Under the pieces are notes generated by a model, which saw only the letters and a list, made by a program, of their open reading frames with translations, was not told the DNA's origin and made no database searches. Below, one piece after another: positions 47,341 to 58,329 of a stretch of 64,000 nt of DNA; within the stretch, counting starts at the first letter, position 1; every line of letters starts with the position of its first letter. The translations under genes were made by a program, and so were the position numbers. Source of the DNA: Dugong dugon (Eukaryota > Chordata > Mammalia > Sirenia > Dugongidae); the NCBI GenBank assembly GCA_030035585.1, contig CM057467.1, positions 70,048,941-70,112,940 of the forward strand. Direction: 5' to 3'.

Positions 47341-47814
47341 CTCCTTAGCCCCTACTGGTGTGGTGACAAGTTATAAGACCTTCCCCATTTCCTCATCCCC
47401 GGACTCACCAAATCTTAAACTAATCCCAGACTCTACGGCTGGGAAATTAGAATTAGAATGTAAATAAAAAGTACACTCTTTTGAACGCTTGTATTGGAAG
47501 GTGGTGTAAAACTAAACCTGAGGCACCCATATTTAGGCCAAGTGTATAATGAAGCAGAGAAAGCTGTTTTATAGAGAAAAGAAAAAGGCAAACAGGACAG
47601 AAAGTAGCAGACATAAAACATCATATGGTAGCAAGGAATGTAGAGAGTAATTTCAATAACTATAAGTGACTTTCCAGCTCTAAAAATTGTCACCGATTTT
47701 ATGAATATAAAAGTTGTAAAATAGAAATATATAAAATCAAAATCATCCATAAGCCTCTCACAATACTGCTAATATTCTCATATATTTCCATTTAACATTT
47801 AAAATCAATTTAGA
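47341..47814. other. ACER3: Unassigned intronic sequence
   Basis: Nothing recognised. Confidence 0.5.
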
Positions 47815-48240
47815 ATCATACTATAATTTTAACATGTACAGCACTGAATACTGATCTTTTTCCCACTTGGCATTATCACATGAGTATTCATCCAATTTAA
47901 TAATCTTTGAAAATACCATTTTAATGGCACCATAATAATCCACCATATGATAATCACTTTATTTAACCATTTTCTTATTTGTAGACATATTACATAGTAT
48001 AACCACACTGTTTTCCAGAATTGTTGGACCAATTATACTTCTATTTAGAGAGTGTAAGGGTGATTGTTCCACACTATAGCCTTAGTAACATTGAAAAATA
48101 TTATTTAAGAGATGAAAAATAATATATCAATGTTTTAATTTGCATTTCTTTGAGTTACTGAAATTTTCTATATTTTTTATTAATTTTTATGTTTATTAAC
48201 GGCATATTCTCTTTTGTGAAATGTATATTCAGATTATCTA
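47815..48240 (-). mobile_element. L1M fragment
   Basis: GCACCATAATAATCCACCAT, TTTTCCAGAATTGTTGGACC and TTAATTTGCATTTCTTTGAG follow reversed L1M order. Confidence 0.65.
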
Positions 48241-48330
48241 ACTACCCTGAGCCTTAATTTTCTCATCTGCAGATTAGGCACAATACCTATTGCTGTGATG
48301 ATGAAATACTGTAAAAATAAATGTTAGTTA
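48241..48330 (+). mobile_element. MIR 3' fragment
   Basis: GAGCCTTAATTTTCTCATCT and AAATAAATGTTAGTTACC are MIR-like. Confidence 0.55.
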
Positions 48331-49053
48331 CCTTTTAAATATTTTATTTCATAATAAAGTAAAACAGTTGTATTTTAACAAGGTAAAACAGTTTAGAAAA
48401 ATGTGTATTCTATAATAATTTGTTAGAAAAAACAATAACAGATTCACTGGAATTACATGTAGTCTAAATTTTTTTTAAAACAAAAAGAAACAATTTTTCT
48501 AAGACCCATCTGTGAAGATTATAGTTGTACATCATGATAAACAACAATAGTTTTATATAAAGCTAGACTGGTTGGCTTACTTTCTTGAATTAAAAAATAA
48601 TCCTGAAAATATGAACAGTTAAAAACCTATACGAAAATAAAAGCACTTAAGAAAAGTCAACTATACATACATAATACAAGGTTCACATGAGTTTAATAGT
48701 CATTCTTCTCACCAACAATACGAAAGAAGCAACCACAGAGGCAGAGAGAGAGTCATTGCAACAGCATGTCCACTAAGAATAAATTAACTAAGTAACACAA
48801 GTTTCACAATAAATTCATTTGAAATAGTGTCTAGTGAGTTGCAACCTACAGTGCAAAAGCAATAACCAGGTAACAACACAAAGGTTGCTGCATAGGGGTC
48901 ACTGATATTCCTGCTAAGAACTGGTTCCTGACCTTATCAATCATGAGTGTTTCCTAAATTTATACCTAAGAATGTACCATCACTGGGAGGACTTACGGTG
49001 GCAAGAAAAGCTTTAAGTAACTAGATATTAAACTGGCTGTCTAATGTAAGTCT
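48331..49053. other. ACER3: Unassigned AT-rich intron
   Basis: Nothing recognised in this stretch. Confidence 0.5.
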
Positions 49054-49250
49054 GGAGTTCCTGGGTGGCGCACTTGACTACTAGCTGAAAGGTTGGTGAT
49101 TTGAACCCACTCAGAGGAACCTGGGAAGACAGACCTGGAGCTCTGCTTCTGAAAGGTCACAGCCTGGAAAACCCTATAGAGCAGTTCTACTGTGCACACA
49201 TGTGGTCGCCATGAGTCAGAATCAACTTGACAGACACTAACAACAACAAT
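49054..49250 (+). mobile_element. AfroSINE with RTE-type tail
   Basis: GGAGTTCCTGGGTGGCGCAC head, then GGTCGCCATGAGTCAGAATC and the tail CAGACACTAACAACAACAA, which matches the BovB/RTE tail at 9880-9906. Confidence 0.88.
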
Positions 49251-49474
49251 ATAAGTTACTGATCCACTCCTCTTGTAGTGAAAAAAAAAAAAAACAAAAA
49301 AACAGAGAACTAAAATTCATTAAATATCTATTTGTACTAGATGCTATACAACATGCCCTTTTAAAAATTTTGATAAACTTAAAAATTCAGAAAGGTACAA
49401 AGAGTAATGTAACAAACATACTCACTACTTAGAATTAATCACTGTTTAAATTTTGTCATGTGTGCTTCAAGCTT

Positions 49475-49640
49475 TTGAATCAGTGAGCAAATACTGATTA
49501 ATAACCTTCTATATGCCAGGCACAATGCTAAGCCTGTGAAAACCAGTGGTAAAATCTTTATGGAGCTCATAGTTTAGTGTCGGAGAAGTACCTTAACAAA
49601 TAAATACTTCAACTCTTCAAAGCACTGTGAAGGAAAAATA
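49475..49640 (+). mobile_element. Ancient L2/L3-type repeat fragment
   Basis: TATATGCCAGGCACAATGCT, ATGGAGCTCATAGTTTAGTG and TTCAAAGCACTGTGAAGGAA are in the usual order of a common ancient repeat. The family name is uncertain. Confidence 0.5.
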
Positions 49641-49918
49641 CAGAAAAAGCAAACATAGAAAATGAACATCATCAATAATCACTCTGCCCAGCATGCCATT
49701 ATAAAATAAAATTGGTAAAAATGGGACTAGACCTGAGCAGGTCCATTAAGGCACACTTAAACGATATGAGCAGGTGGCTTAGACTCCACGTTAACAGCTC
49801 CTACTGCTTTGCTACTTCAACCCACATCTATGGCCTCATGGAAAGTTCCTTATGACCAGTTAATTATTTGCTATATATCCTCCAGACTGTCCTCTCTCTC
49901 TCCTCCCCTGCCCCCTCA

Positions 49919-49921
<3 letters not shown>

Positions 49922-49960
<39 letters not shown>
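49922..49960. repeat. (TG)n microsatellite
   Basis: Uninterrupted TG dinucleotides abutting the tail of a reversed AfroSINE. Confidence 0.95.
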
Positions 49961-49965
<5 letters not shown>

Positions 49966-50168
49966 CCAAACCTGTTGCAATCGAGTCGATTCCGACGCAT
50001 AGTAACCCTATAGGACAAAGTAGAAATGCCCCACAGAGTTTTCAAGGGTGTAATCTTTACGGAAGCAGACTGCCACATCTTTCTCCTGCGGACTGCCTGG
50101 TGTGTTTGAACCTTCCACATTTCGGTTAGCAGCCAAGCGCTTTAACGACCACACATCTCCAGGGCTCC
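49961..50168 (-). mobile_element. AfroSINE, long form
   Basis: AAAAACCAAACCTGTTGCAA at the tail side, GCAGACTGCCACATCTTTCT in the middle and TCTCCAGGGCTCC at the head. Microsatellites sit at both ends (TG and AT/GT). Confidence 0.92.
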
Positions 50169-50215
50169 ATGTATATATATATATGTACACATATATATGT
50201 GCATGTGTGTATTCC
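50169..50215. repeat. AT/GT microsatellite
   Basis: Alternating TA and TG words after the SINE head. Confidence 0.8.
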
Positions 50216-50399
50216 ACTGCTATTTATAAGGTTTTCACTGGCCAATTTTTTTAGAAGTAATTACTTTCTAATAAGAAAAACAATAAATGCTGTTTTCACA
50301 AAAGAAATCTATATGAATATAACATCAGTTAAAAAAATACAACACACTATAATGGAGGTTGATGTAAAGTGGTATCAACTAACTAACCCTTGGCTTGGC

Positions 50400-51470
50400 A
50401 CAGTCAATGAAAATTCCATGGAAGAGATAATATTTGAGTGTGCCTTAAAGGAGAAGGAGTTAGGCAAGTGCAAAGAACAGTATTTAGGGCAGAGATAACA
50501 TACCCATGTGCAAAAGCAAGAAAGAACATGGTGTGCCTAGGAAACCCAGAAGGGTAACTTATATTATGTCCGGGGGCAAGCTGAAGAAGCAGATAAAGCT
50601 ATTAAGATAAACTGGAACTAAGATAAACATGGATAACATGTCTCCCTACCAAACTCGAAAAAGTTTGCACTCTATCCCAGAGGGAGCAAACAGAGGTTTT
50701 TTGGGTTTTTTAAATTAATTTTATTTTGTTGTTGTTGTTGTCGACAATATACACAGCAAAACATACACCAATCCAACTGTTTCTACATGTACAATTCAGT
50801 GACAATGATTACATCCTTCAAGTTGTGCAACCATTCTCATCCTCCTTTTCTGAGTAGTCCCTCCTCCGTTAACATAAACTCACTGCCTCCGTAAGATTCC
50901 TATCTGATTCTTCGAGTTGTTGTTTTCCATTTGACCCCATACAGATAGTTCTTAAAAGAGTATAATGCTCAAGGCAGGCATTTTTAATTAGTTAAGCTAA
51001 ACTATTGTTTGCTTTTAAAAAGACTTCAGGAGATATTTTTGGTTTAAGGTTTAACGATTATCTCAGGGCAATAGTTTCAGGGGTTCATCCAGCCCCCTTG
51101 GCTACAGAAAGTCTGTAGTCCATGAGAATTTGAAAGTCTGTTCTGTACTTTTTCCCTTTTGACCAGGATTTTTCTATAGACTCTTTGATGAAAATGTTCA
51201 GTAACGGTAGCCAGGCTCCAACAAATGGGGGTTGTGATGCAAAGAAATGATTAAAAACAAAGAAAGAAAGAAAAAGAAAAACAATTAAGATAAGGCTGGA
51301 GACGGTAGCAAGAGGACAAAATAGGACACTACTGCAATAATCCAGATAAATGAAGATGAGGGCTTGAACTAAGACGGTTGTGAGATGGGTAAGAGGGAAG
51401 AAAAGAAGACATGAATTTGCCCAATTTAAGAGAGATTTCTATGATGAAAGAATACATTTCCAATAGGTAT
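50400..51470 (+). mobile_element. Ancient unnamed repeat split by a LINE 3' end
   Basis: 50400-50695 (GAGTGTGCCTTAAAGGAGAA, TTTGCACTCTATCCCAGAGG) and 51285-51470 (CACTACTGCAATAATCCAG, GAGGGCTTGAACTAAG) look like two halves of one old repeat. The LINE-like segment at about 50708-51240 lies between them. Confidence 0.5.
50708..51240 (-). mobile_element. LINE-like 3' end of an unnamed afrotherian family, copy B
   Basis: Read on the minus strand it ends near 50708 with an A-rich tail after a CAACAACAACAA-like stretch. Plus-strand words are AATATACACAGCAAAACATA, TCTACATGTACAATTCAGTG and GATATTTTTGGTTTAAGG. Relatives are at 2271-2384 and, reversed, at 57633-58019. I do not recall its name with certainty. 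Confidence 0.65.
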
Positions 51471-51690
51471 ATGTCATGCAAAATATAGTCAAAAGCATGC
51501 AAATACGTAACTGTTATTCTCCTGAGAAACTAACAAAATGTCAGAAGTCTTAAGAAAGTTACCTGCTTTCTTTCCATAAAAGAAAGGGATAACTTTAAAT
51601 ATGCAGTGTCTTCATTATAAATATTCCTTAGACAAGTTTTTCATTATCAGTAAATAAGATACTTAGCATGATGGCTGGCACATAATAATA

Positions 51691-51871
51691 AACCAGAAAA
51701 CCAAACCTATTGCTATAAAATCGATGTGTTACAGAGTGGAATTGCTTCATAGGGTGTTCTTGGCCGTAATCTTTACGAAAGCAGATTGCCAGGCTTTTCT
51801 TCCATAGCACCACTGGGTGGGTTAGAACCACCAACCTTTAGGTTAGTAGTTGAGTGCAAATCACTCAAGGA
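51691..51871 (-). mobile_element. AfroSINE, long form, diverged
   Basis: AACCAAACCTATTGCTATAA tail side, AGCAGATTGCCAGGCTTTTC middle, TTTAGGTTAGTAGTTGAGTG head side. Confidence 0.82.
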
Positions 51872-52332
51872 TGTTGACAGATTGTAAGTACCAATAAACA
51901 TAAGCTGCTTATTAATATTGTTGTTTATAATAGTAACAAAAGGAACTCACTTTTCCTGGAAACCCACCCACATATTCTGTAATTAACAGTCAGTGGTTCC
52001 TCCTTGAAACTCCTTGGCATGAGTTCTCAGAATTTATTTTTTCCTGCTGCCTAGGACACATGAAATTTCATCAGATCTGGCTGTTGAAGGAACGTTTAAA
52101 TAGAAAAGGAAGTACATAAAACCATTTAACAGTATTAGGGAGATCACCAATGAGGATTTTGGACATGTTTGTGCATACAGTAGGACCCATTATCTGAAAT
52201 GAGTAACTAATTATATCTTCTTATTTCTTGTCAAAAAGACACTCCATTAAACTCCTGCTGCAAAGTAGCGGACTACAAAAAAATGTTAAATACTATGTGC
52301 AAGGGGACAGATCTTTTTTCAGTAGATTAGAA
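51872..52332. other. ACER3: Unassigned intronic sequence
   Basis: Nothing recognised before the hAT element begins. Confidence 0.5.
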
Positions 52333-52429
52333 CAACAGTTCTCAAACTGTGGTCCATGGACCCTTTCAAGGGGTCCTGAAGTCAAAACCATTTTCTATAA
52401 TACTAAATGTCAACTCGCTGGGTTGACAT

Positions 52430-53545
52430 CTGCATTGATGACACAAAAGCAATGGTGGCTACAACTGCTGGCGCCCTTACACAAATCAGGACAGTAGCAT
52501 CCAAACTATACTACAGTCGTCATATCCTTCACCGCCACCATACAATCACAGTTAAAAAAAAAAAAAAAAAATGCCAATGTCCTTGGTGAAGCAATACAAA
52601 TTACTATTTGTGTTAAATCTCAACCCTTGAATACATATCTTTTTAACAGTCTCTGTAATGAATCGGAATTGGAATTGACTCTATAGCAACTGATCTGGTT
52701 TTTGGGGTAAGGAAACAGGAATTTGAATAAAGAACTTTTGCTAAATACCAAAGTAAGACAGTTGTCTCAGGAAAAACACTTGTGTGACAGAGCTATCTTC
52801 TTCTCATGGAACACCATTTTTATTTAAAAGAAGAACTGACAGGTAAACTACGACAATTCATTCTTGAGCACTTGGAAGATATTTTCCTGCAAATGTGCAA
52901 AAGGAGTCTGTTACTTCAAGGAAAACAACTGACAATGTTTGTTGCCAATGATAAAATTTCAGCTATCAGGCAAAACTCAGAATTCTGTAAAACTTGCATC
53001 TCCCACCATGAGCTTGACAGCTTCCCAATTCTTAAAGACTTTTCCAGAGGTCGTATTAACAAATGTGGTTTTCTGATATTATATAAAGAAATATGTCACC
53101 ACTTGGAAGAATTGCATAACTCAGCACACCAATATTTTCCAAATGACTAATGCATGATGTTACAAAAAATCCATTCAGAGTGCAAAACAGATCAAAGGAT
53201 TTAAATGTGACATAGTAAGAAAAGTTCAACGATACAACCTCAGATTTCACATTCCAATTATCCCTAAGAAACTACCACACATCAAGTTTTGATATATTTT
53301 TAAAGGATTACATCCACGATTATCTGAAAAGGCTATTAAAACACCCCTTCCTTTTTCGACTACACATGTCTACGTAAAGCCTGATTATCTTCATATGATT
53401 CAACCAAAACCACATATTGCAACAGATTAAATGCAGAAGCAGATGTGAGATTCTAGCTGACTTAGCTGACTTCTATTACACCAGACATTAAAGAGACTTG
53501 CAAAAAAGTAAAACAATGCCACTCGTATCACTAAACTTTGTTTTG
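52430..53545 (+). pseudogene. hAT transposase remnant
   Basis: hAT transposases cut and join DNA and carry an RNase H-like core plus a C-terminal dimerisation domain. The longest open piece, 52806-53150, reads MEHHFYLKEELTGKLRQF ... LEDIFLQMCKRSLLLQGK ... HELDSFPILKDFSRG ... LEELHNSAHQYFPND and resembles the middle of Charlie-type and related host-domesticated hAT proteins. Further 3', sequence near 53330-53440 fits the dimerisation region (LSEKAIKTPLPFSTT, then a HMIQPKP stretch) but with frameshifts and stops (for example near 53428). It is not a functional gene. Confidence 0.8.
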
Positions 53546-53602
53546 GAAAATAAAGTTATTTTTCATAAATATATGTTATTTATGTTAACATATGATAGGT
53601 TT

Positions 53603-53786
53603 GGAAACCCTGGTGGTATAGTGGTTAAGAGCTATGACTGCTAACCAAAAGGTCAGCTGTTCGAATCTACCAGGCACTCCTTAGAAACTCTATGGGGGCA
53701 GTTCTACTCTGTCCTACAGGGTCACTATGAGTTGGAATTGATGTGACAGTAACAGATTCGGTTTTTGTTTTTGTTTTTTTGGTATA
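53603..53786 (+). mobile_element. AfroSINE, short form with 8-bp target duplication
   Basis: GGAAACCCTGGTGGTATAGTG head, CTGTTCGAATCTACC B-box region and T-rich tail. ATAGGTTT lies at 53595-53602 and 53787-53794, inside the hAT element. Confidence 0.93.
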
Positions 53787-53964
53787 ATAGGTTTATTGTT
53801 ATTTTAAATGAATTAAAATAAGTACTTTAAGGTTTTTTCTCTGTTTTAATTGTAATATGGTAAATATTGATAGATACAGTACACACAAACAAAAGCTCTT
53901 CAGGGTTCTCAACAATTTTAAGAGTGGAAGAGAGTCCTGAAACTAAAACATTTGAGAACTGGAG

Positions 53965-54619
53965 AGCATTAGGCTAACACACTTACCACAGTCTACCACA
54001 GGGTCAAGACAATCCTCTTCTATTCAGTGACTGCCCGAATTTGGGGTGGGAGTAGGGAACGGAAGGTGTTTTCCTTAGCAAAGTTCCCATAATGCACTTA
54101 TGTCTCAAAGGTGTCCATTTAGTGGGACAGTTGTGAGAAAGCCTGGAGGGGTAATTCTATTAGTCTTTTTCATGGCCCTTGACCACAGTAATGGGAGAAT
54201 AAAAAGGAAGGATAAAACCATGAAAACCCTTAATGCAGCTCCAGAAGCTTGAGCTTTTATACAACAGTACCAATGGATGGTACCTGTGTAAAAGATATTA
54301 CAAGAATTAAAACATTTTAATGCAATTAATCCCTTTGTAGAGCCCCTCTCCTACCCAAACAGCTAAGAAGCTTTCCTACTCCAACCAGCAACAATTAAAG
54401 GGGCAGAATTGAAAATGAGTGGTAGAATTAGGGGTTCCAAAATGGTTCCAGATATGAGAACCCTTTGTAATGCACAACTCGAGGGTTTTCCCAGGTCTTA
54501 GCTGGTGATTATGGTTATTTAGCAATGTGACAAGGTAGAAATACAAAGAAGGAAAGAACCAAGAGACTAAGAGAAATGGAGCCAGAGCCTCAACCACCTT
54601 TTCAATACATACAGATCAC
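53965..54619. other. ACER3: Unassigned intronic sequence
   Basis: No repeat or exon recognised. Confidence 0.5.
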
Positions 54620-54760
54620 TTCATTCCTTTTATTGGCTGCACAGTATTCCATTATAAAGCTACACCATATTTTATTTACATGAATGTCCTTTAACCAACA
54701 TATAGTTTGTTTCTAATTTTCACTATTATAGACAATGCTGTAATAAGCAACACAAAAAAA
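54620..54760 (-). mobile_element. L1M fragment
   Basis: GGCTGCACAGTATTCCATTA, TTTAACCAACATATAGTTTG and ATAGACAATGCTGTAATAAG are reversed L1M sequence. Confidence 0.7.
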
Positions 54761-55224
54761 AACTTTCATGAGTTTTTAATATAAAAAACATTTCTGATTT
54801 ATAGTAGGCTGCTTGTAAGCTTCATCTTCAGACATAAGCACTTGTGTTCACTTTGCTCTGCTCTTAAAAGTATTTCAGTGGAAAAACTGAAGAAGTACTG
54901 ACTTAATCAATTCTCCTTGCTTTACAAATGATTTCCCTACATTTACACAATAAGTAAACATCAGAGGCCTAATGAAACCAGAGTGCCTTTGTTATTTAAG
55001 AGCATCCTTCTTCAACACTATTTTCTCTCTCTTACTCTCTAATTTTTCTCTTCCTGGTTCCAGAGAGTACATAACAAAATTATTTCCTTCCATTTCTGGC
55101 CCTACACAAAAATAGAAAGTTTTTAAAGTTTTGTACAGTGTTTCATACTAGTGATATAGAGAATCTAGGTGCCATGGGGTGTAGAGAATGGAGTCACAAT
55201 TGGAGTAATTATAAAATTATATAA
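54761..55224. other. ACER3: Unassigned intronic sequence
   Basis: Nothing recognised. Confidence 0.5.
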
Positions 55225-55785
55225 AATCATTAAAACAATGTGATATCGAGGCATAATAGAGAGATTACTAATGAAACAGGCTATAAAGTCCAGACATATA
55301 CCCAAATACATATGGAATTTAGTAAATAATAATACTGGCATTTCAAATTATTAGGAGTGAAGAGAAATTATTCAGTAAACTGTCGAGGCAGCTGAGTAAA
55401 AACCATCTGGAAAATAATTAAGTTGAATCCTTTCTTCACATTTTACAACAGGCTACATTCCAAATAGATTTTTAAAATATATATATATGTAATAATAAAA
55501 TCATAAAAGTACTAGAGGAAAAAAACCAGAGGAGAAATTTTTATAATCCTGGAGTAAGGAAGGCCTTTCTAAATGTGACAAAAAATACAAAAGCTATAAA
55601 GAACAAGACCAATAACTTCAACTAAATGAAAACAAAAATATTTCTGCATGGCAAAAACCACCAAGAGCAAAGTCACAAACAGCAAACTGGGGGGGGAAAA
55701 TTGCAATTTTTTTTTTTAAATCATAAATGACTAGTTTCTCCAATATAGAGTTCCTATGAATCAATAAGAAAAAATCTTTCTAGTA
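55225..55785 (+). mobile_element. L1 ORF2 C-terminal fragment
   Basis: AAATCATAAAAGTACTAGAGG, TTATAATCCTGGAGTAAGGA, TATTTCTGCATGGCAAAAAC and TTCCTATGAATCAATAAGAA follow L1M ORF2 order. Confidence 0.75.
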
Positions 55786-55828
55786 CGGCAGAGTAAGCTC
55801 CTAACAGAATGACTCCTGTAGGTAACTA

Positions 55829-56144
55829 CATGTAGTCCCCGACTTACGACGGGGTTCTACTCTGATGACTACTTGGTCGTAAGTTGGTTCTGATGTAAGC
55901 CGAATACTTCATTTTTTTTAGTTTACATTATTATTGTCTCTCATTAACAGTATCATTATAAATCCAACCTTTATTTGTCTTTGAGGGTTGGAAACCTTAC
56001 ATCGGAGAATGATAACATCAGCAAATTATGTGCTACAAACACTGTATGTAGTACATATTACTAATGATAAGATGCATAAAAAAAATTATAGTTATAAGTG
56101 CAGTTCACCAGAACTTCGATACATCATAAATCAGGGACTACCTG
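55829..56144 (-). mobile_element. Tigger-like MITE, copy 2 (316 bp)
   Basis: Left CATGTAGTCCCCGACTTACG, right ending CAGGGACTACCTG, with TA at 55827-55828 and 56145-56146. Its reverse complement aligns end to end with 24584-24891 (for example TTGCTGATGTTATCATTCTC in both). Confidence 0.88.
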
Positions 56145-56427
56145 TATAGCCTCTGAACAAAATACAAAAACAATTGACTGAGGGCTCTGGAGAGGGAATA
56201 AAGGCAGGCATATTTTGGAGAGCACTGAAAACTTGGAGAAAGGGACTGATACGAGTTTTCTGTTTCTGCAGTTTGGCTTAAGGGCAAGCCACAGTCATTA
56301 CTGTGTGGTGGACCCCAGGACAACCACTGCCACCTAACAGTGAGGAGAGAATTAGTAGAGAGGGGGCCAAAAAAAGCCACTTGCCTTACTGGTGGCTTGT
56401 ATCATCATATTTCTCAAAATCTGTATT

Positions 56428-56595
56428 AAACCAAAAACCAAATCTGTTGCTGTCGAGTTGATTCCAACTCACAGTGACCCTATAGGACAGACTAGAACCA
56501 CCCCATAGCGTTTCCAAAGAGCAGCTGGTGGATTCGAACTACTGACCTTTTGGTCAGCAGCCTGGGCTCTGTAACCACTGTGCCACCAGGGCTCC
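56428..56595 (-). mobile_element. AfroSINE, short form, part of a duplicated block
   Basis: AAACCAAAAACCAAATCTGT tail side, GTGGATTCGAACTACTGACC B-box side and GCCACCAGGGCTCC head. The left flank matches that of the SINE at 57301; no right-hand target duplication is present. Confidence 0.92.
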
Positions 56596-56659
56596 CACTT
56601 TAGGTGCCCTATAATTAAATGAATCAAATATTAATTGAATGCCTAAGCTGGCCAGGCAT
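56596..56659. other. ACER3: Short unassigned spacer
   Basis: It lies between the AfroSINE and the tRNA-Gly-like SINE head. Confidence 0.4.
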
Positions 56660-57300
56660 GAGGCACCGGTAGTTCAATAGTAGAATTCTCACCTTCCATA
56701 AGGGAGATCTAGGTTCAATTCCCTGCCAGTGCACTTCATGTGTACCCACCACCCATCTGTCAGTGGAGTCGTGTGTGTTGCTATGATGCTGAACAGGTTT
56801 CAATGGCACTTCCAGGATAACTCTCGTTACCAGTGGCATAAATGGTATGCTAGCCACTTTTTATGCTTCTGGACCTCAGAGGTAAGGTGTTATTCTAGCA
56901 TCAAGGTGGGTCCCTTTTGAAATGCGTGAAGCTCAACAGACCAGAGTCTGAGCCTCACTGTTGTGTAGGTTGAGCTTTCTATTAGGTGAAGTCTCCTAGA
57001 TGTGTTAGTTTTGTAAACTTTTGCCTTTCTTCCATTTATTTCTGTGAGACAAGGCTTTAAGCATAATTATGGTTTTCCTGTATAATAGTTAGGGAGCCCT
57101 GATGGGCTTGTTTTGGTTTTTCTGTGTCATATTTGGAAAACCAGAGGTTCCACATGTAACCTAATGGAAAGGTGCCTGCAATAAATTACTTATCTAGCTC
57201 TCATTGCTATACTGCCATACCACAGACTGGTGGCGCCAGAGTACCACTCGCCTCATTGGTGGCTTGTGTTATCAGATCATATTTCTCAAAATCCACGTTA

Positions 57301-57464
57301 AACTAAAAACCAAACCCGTTGGCGTCCAGTTGATTCTGATTCATAGCGACTCTATAGGTCAGAATAGAACTTCCCCATAGCGTTTCCAAGGAGCAGCTGG
57401 TGGAGTCGAACTGCCAACCTTTTGGTTAGCAGCCAAGCACTTAACCACTGCGCCACCAGGGCTC
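57301..57464 (-). mobile_element. AfroSINE, short form with 16-bp target duplication
   Basis: CTCAAAATCCACGTTA (57285-57300) and CTCAAAATCCATATTA (57465-57480) flank it with two mismatches. The element reads CCAAACCCGTTGGCGTCC to GCGCCACCAGGGCTC. Confidence 0.95.
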
Positions 57465-57632
57465 CTCAAAATCCATATTACCAACCAAAAATTTAAACAC
57501 ACTCAATTAGTAAGCATGCATTCCAATACTGAAGATAAATGCCATCCCCAAAAAAGGGGGGGGGCTAAGCGACTAAGAAGAAAGGCCTGGCAATCTATGT
57601 CAAAAAATAAGTCAATGAAAACCCTATGGATC

Positions 57633-58019
57633 CCACTGAGGCTACATGAACCCCTGAAACTACTGCTCTGAGATAATCTTTAAACAAACCAAAAATATCC
57701 ACTGAAGTCTTCTTAAAAGCAAACAATAATTTAGCTGAATTAGTAAAGAATGTCTGCCTTGAGCACTGTGCTCTTTGAAGAACTGTCTGGGATCAAACTG
57801 ACAACAGCAAATGGAAAGATTAGATAGGAAACTTAGGGGGCAGTGAGTTTATATTAATGGAGGAGGAACAATTCAGAAAAGACAACTTGAAGAATATTAT
57901 CAATGTCACTAAATTGTACATGTAGAAATTGTTGAATTGGTGTATGTTCTGCTGTGTATACTCTCAACAACAAAAAATAAAATAAATTTAAAAAAACAGC
58001 AATATACAATTAAACATCC
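57633..58019 (+). mobile_element. LINE-like 3' end of the unnamed family, copy C
   Basis: Reverse complement of parts of 50708-51240 (AAAAATATCCACTGAAGTCT, GCAAACAATAATTTAGCTGA, TGTACATGTAGAAATTGTTG), ending in AACAACAAAAAATAAAATAA. ATGGATC is duplicated at 57626-57632 and 58020-58026. Confidence 0.75.
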
Positions 58020-58329
58020 ATGGATCACAAGAATCCAATATTCAATCCCCAGCCAATCATGAGGATGGCATAGGACCAGGCAGCGTCTTGTTCCATTGTG
58101 CACGGGGTCGCCATGAGTTGGGAGCCAAGTGGATGGCAGCTAACGACAACAACAATTTAACCAAGCACTTATGCTAGACACTGGTAAAATTCTATTTAAC
58201 ATTTAAAACTACCTGAAGTGTTACTTGGTGAAACCTTAAATAAATAAGCAAGAAGCCACCCTGACACCCTACCAGAGTTAGGGGCTTCCTCCTCTAAATT
58301 CCAATACCACTTAGTTGGTTTTCTTTTTT

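Larger units (their letters stand above)
52333..53964 (+). mobile_element. hAT (Charlie-type) DNA transposon, near complete but decayed
   Basis: Left end CAACAGTTCTCAAACTGTGG and the reverse of the right end (CTCCAGTTCTCAAATG) are hAT-Charlie-type inverted repeats. A transposase gene lies between them. An AfroSINE inserted at 53603-53786. The 8-bp flanks share only ATTAG, so the target duplication is not certain. Confidence 0.85.
56660..58158 (+). mobile_element. tRNA-Gly-derived SINE with RTE tail, interrupted twice
   Basis: The head (about 56662-56735) is tRNA-Gly-like: GTAGTTCAATAGTAGAATTC and a perfect B-box GGTTCAATTCC at 56712-56722. The body continues to about 56830, the middle box is at 57569-57632 (GAAGAAAGGCCTGGCAATCT), and the RTE-type 3' end is at 58020-58158 (GAGGATGGCATAGGACCAGG, GCAGCTAACGACAACAACAA). 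Two inserts, 56831-57565 and 57633-58019, separate these parts. Confidence 0.75.

Noticed and set aside
52806-53150. Possible intact host gene of hAT origin
   Set aside because: It has stops and frameshifts up- and downstream and an AfroSINE in its 3' part; kept only as a transposase pseudogene.
56662-56735. Possible functional tRNA-Gly gene
   Set aside because: The B-box is perfect but the stems are mismatched, and SINE body sequence follows directly; it is a SINE head.
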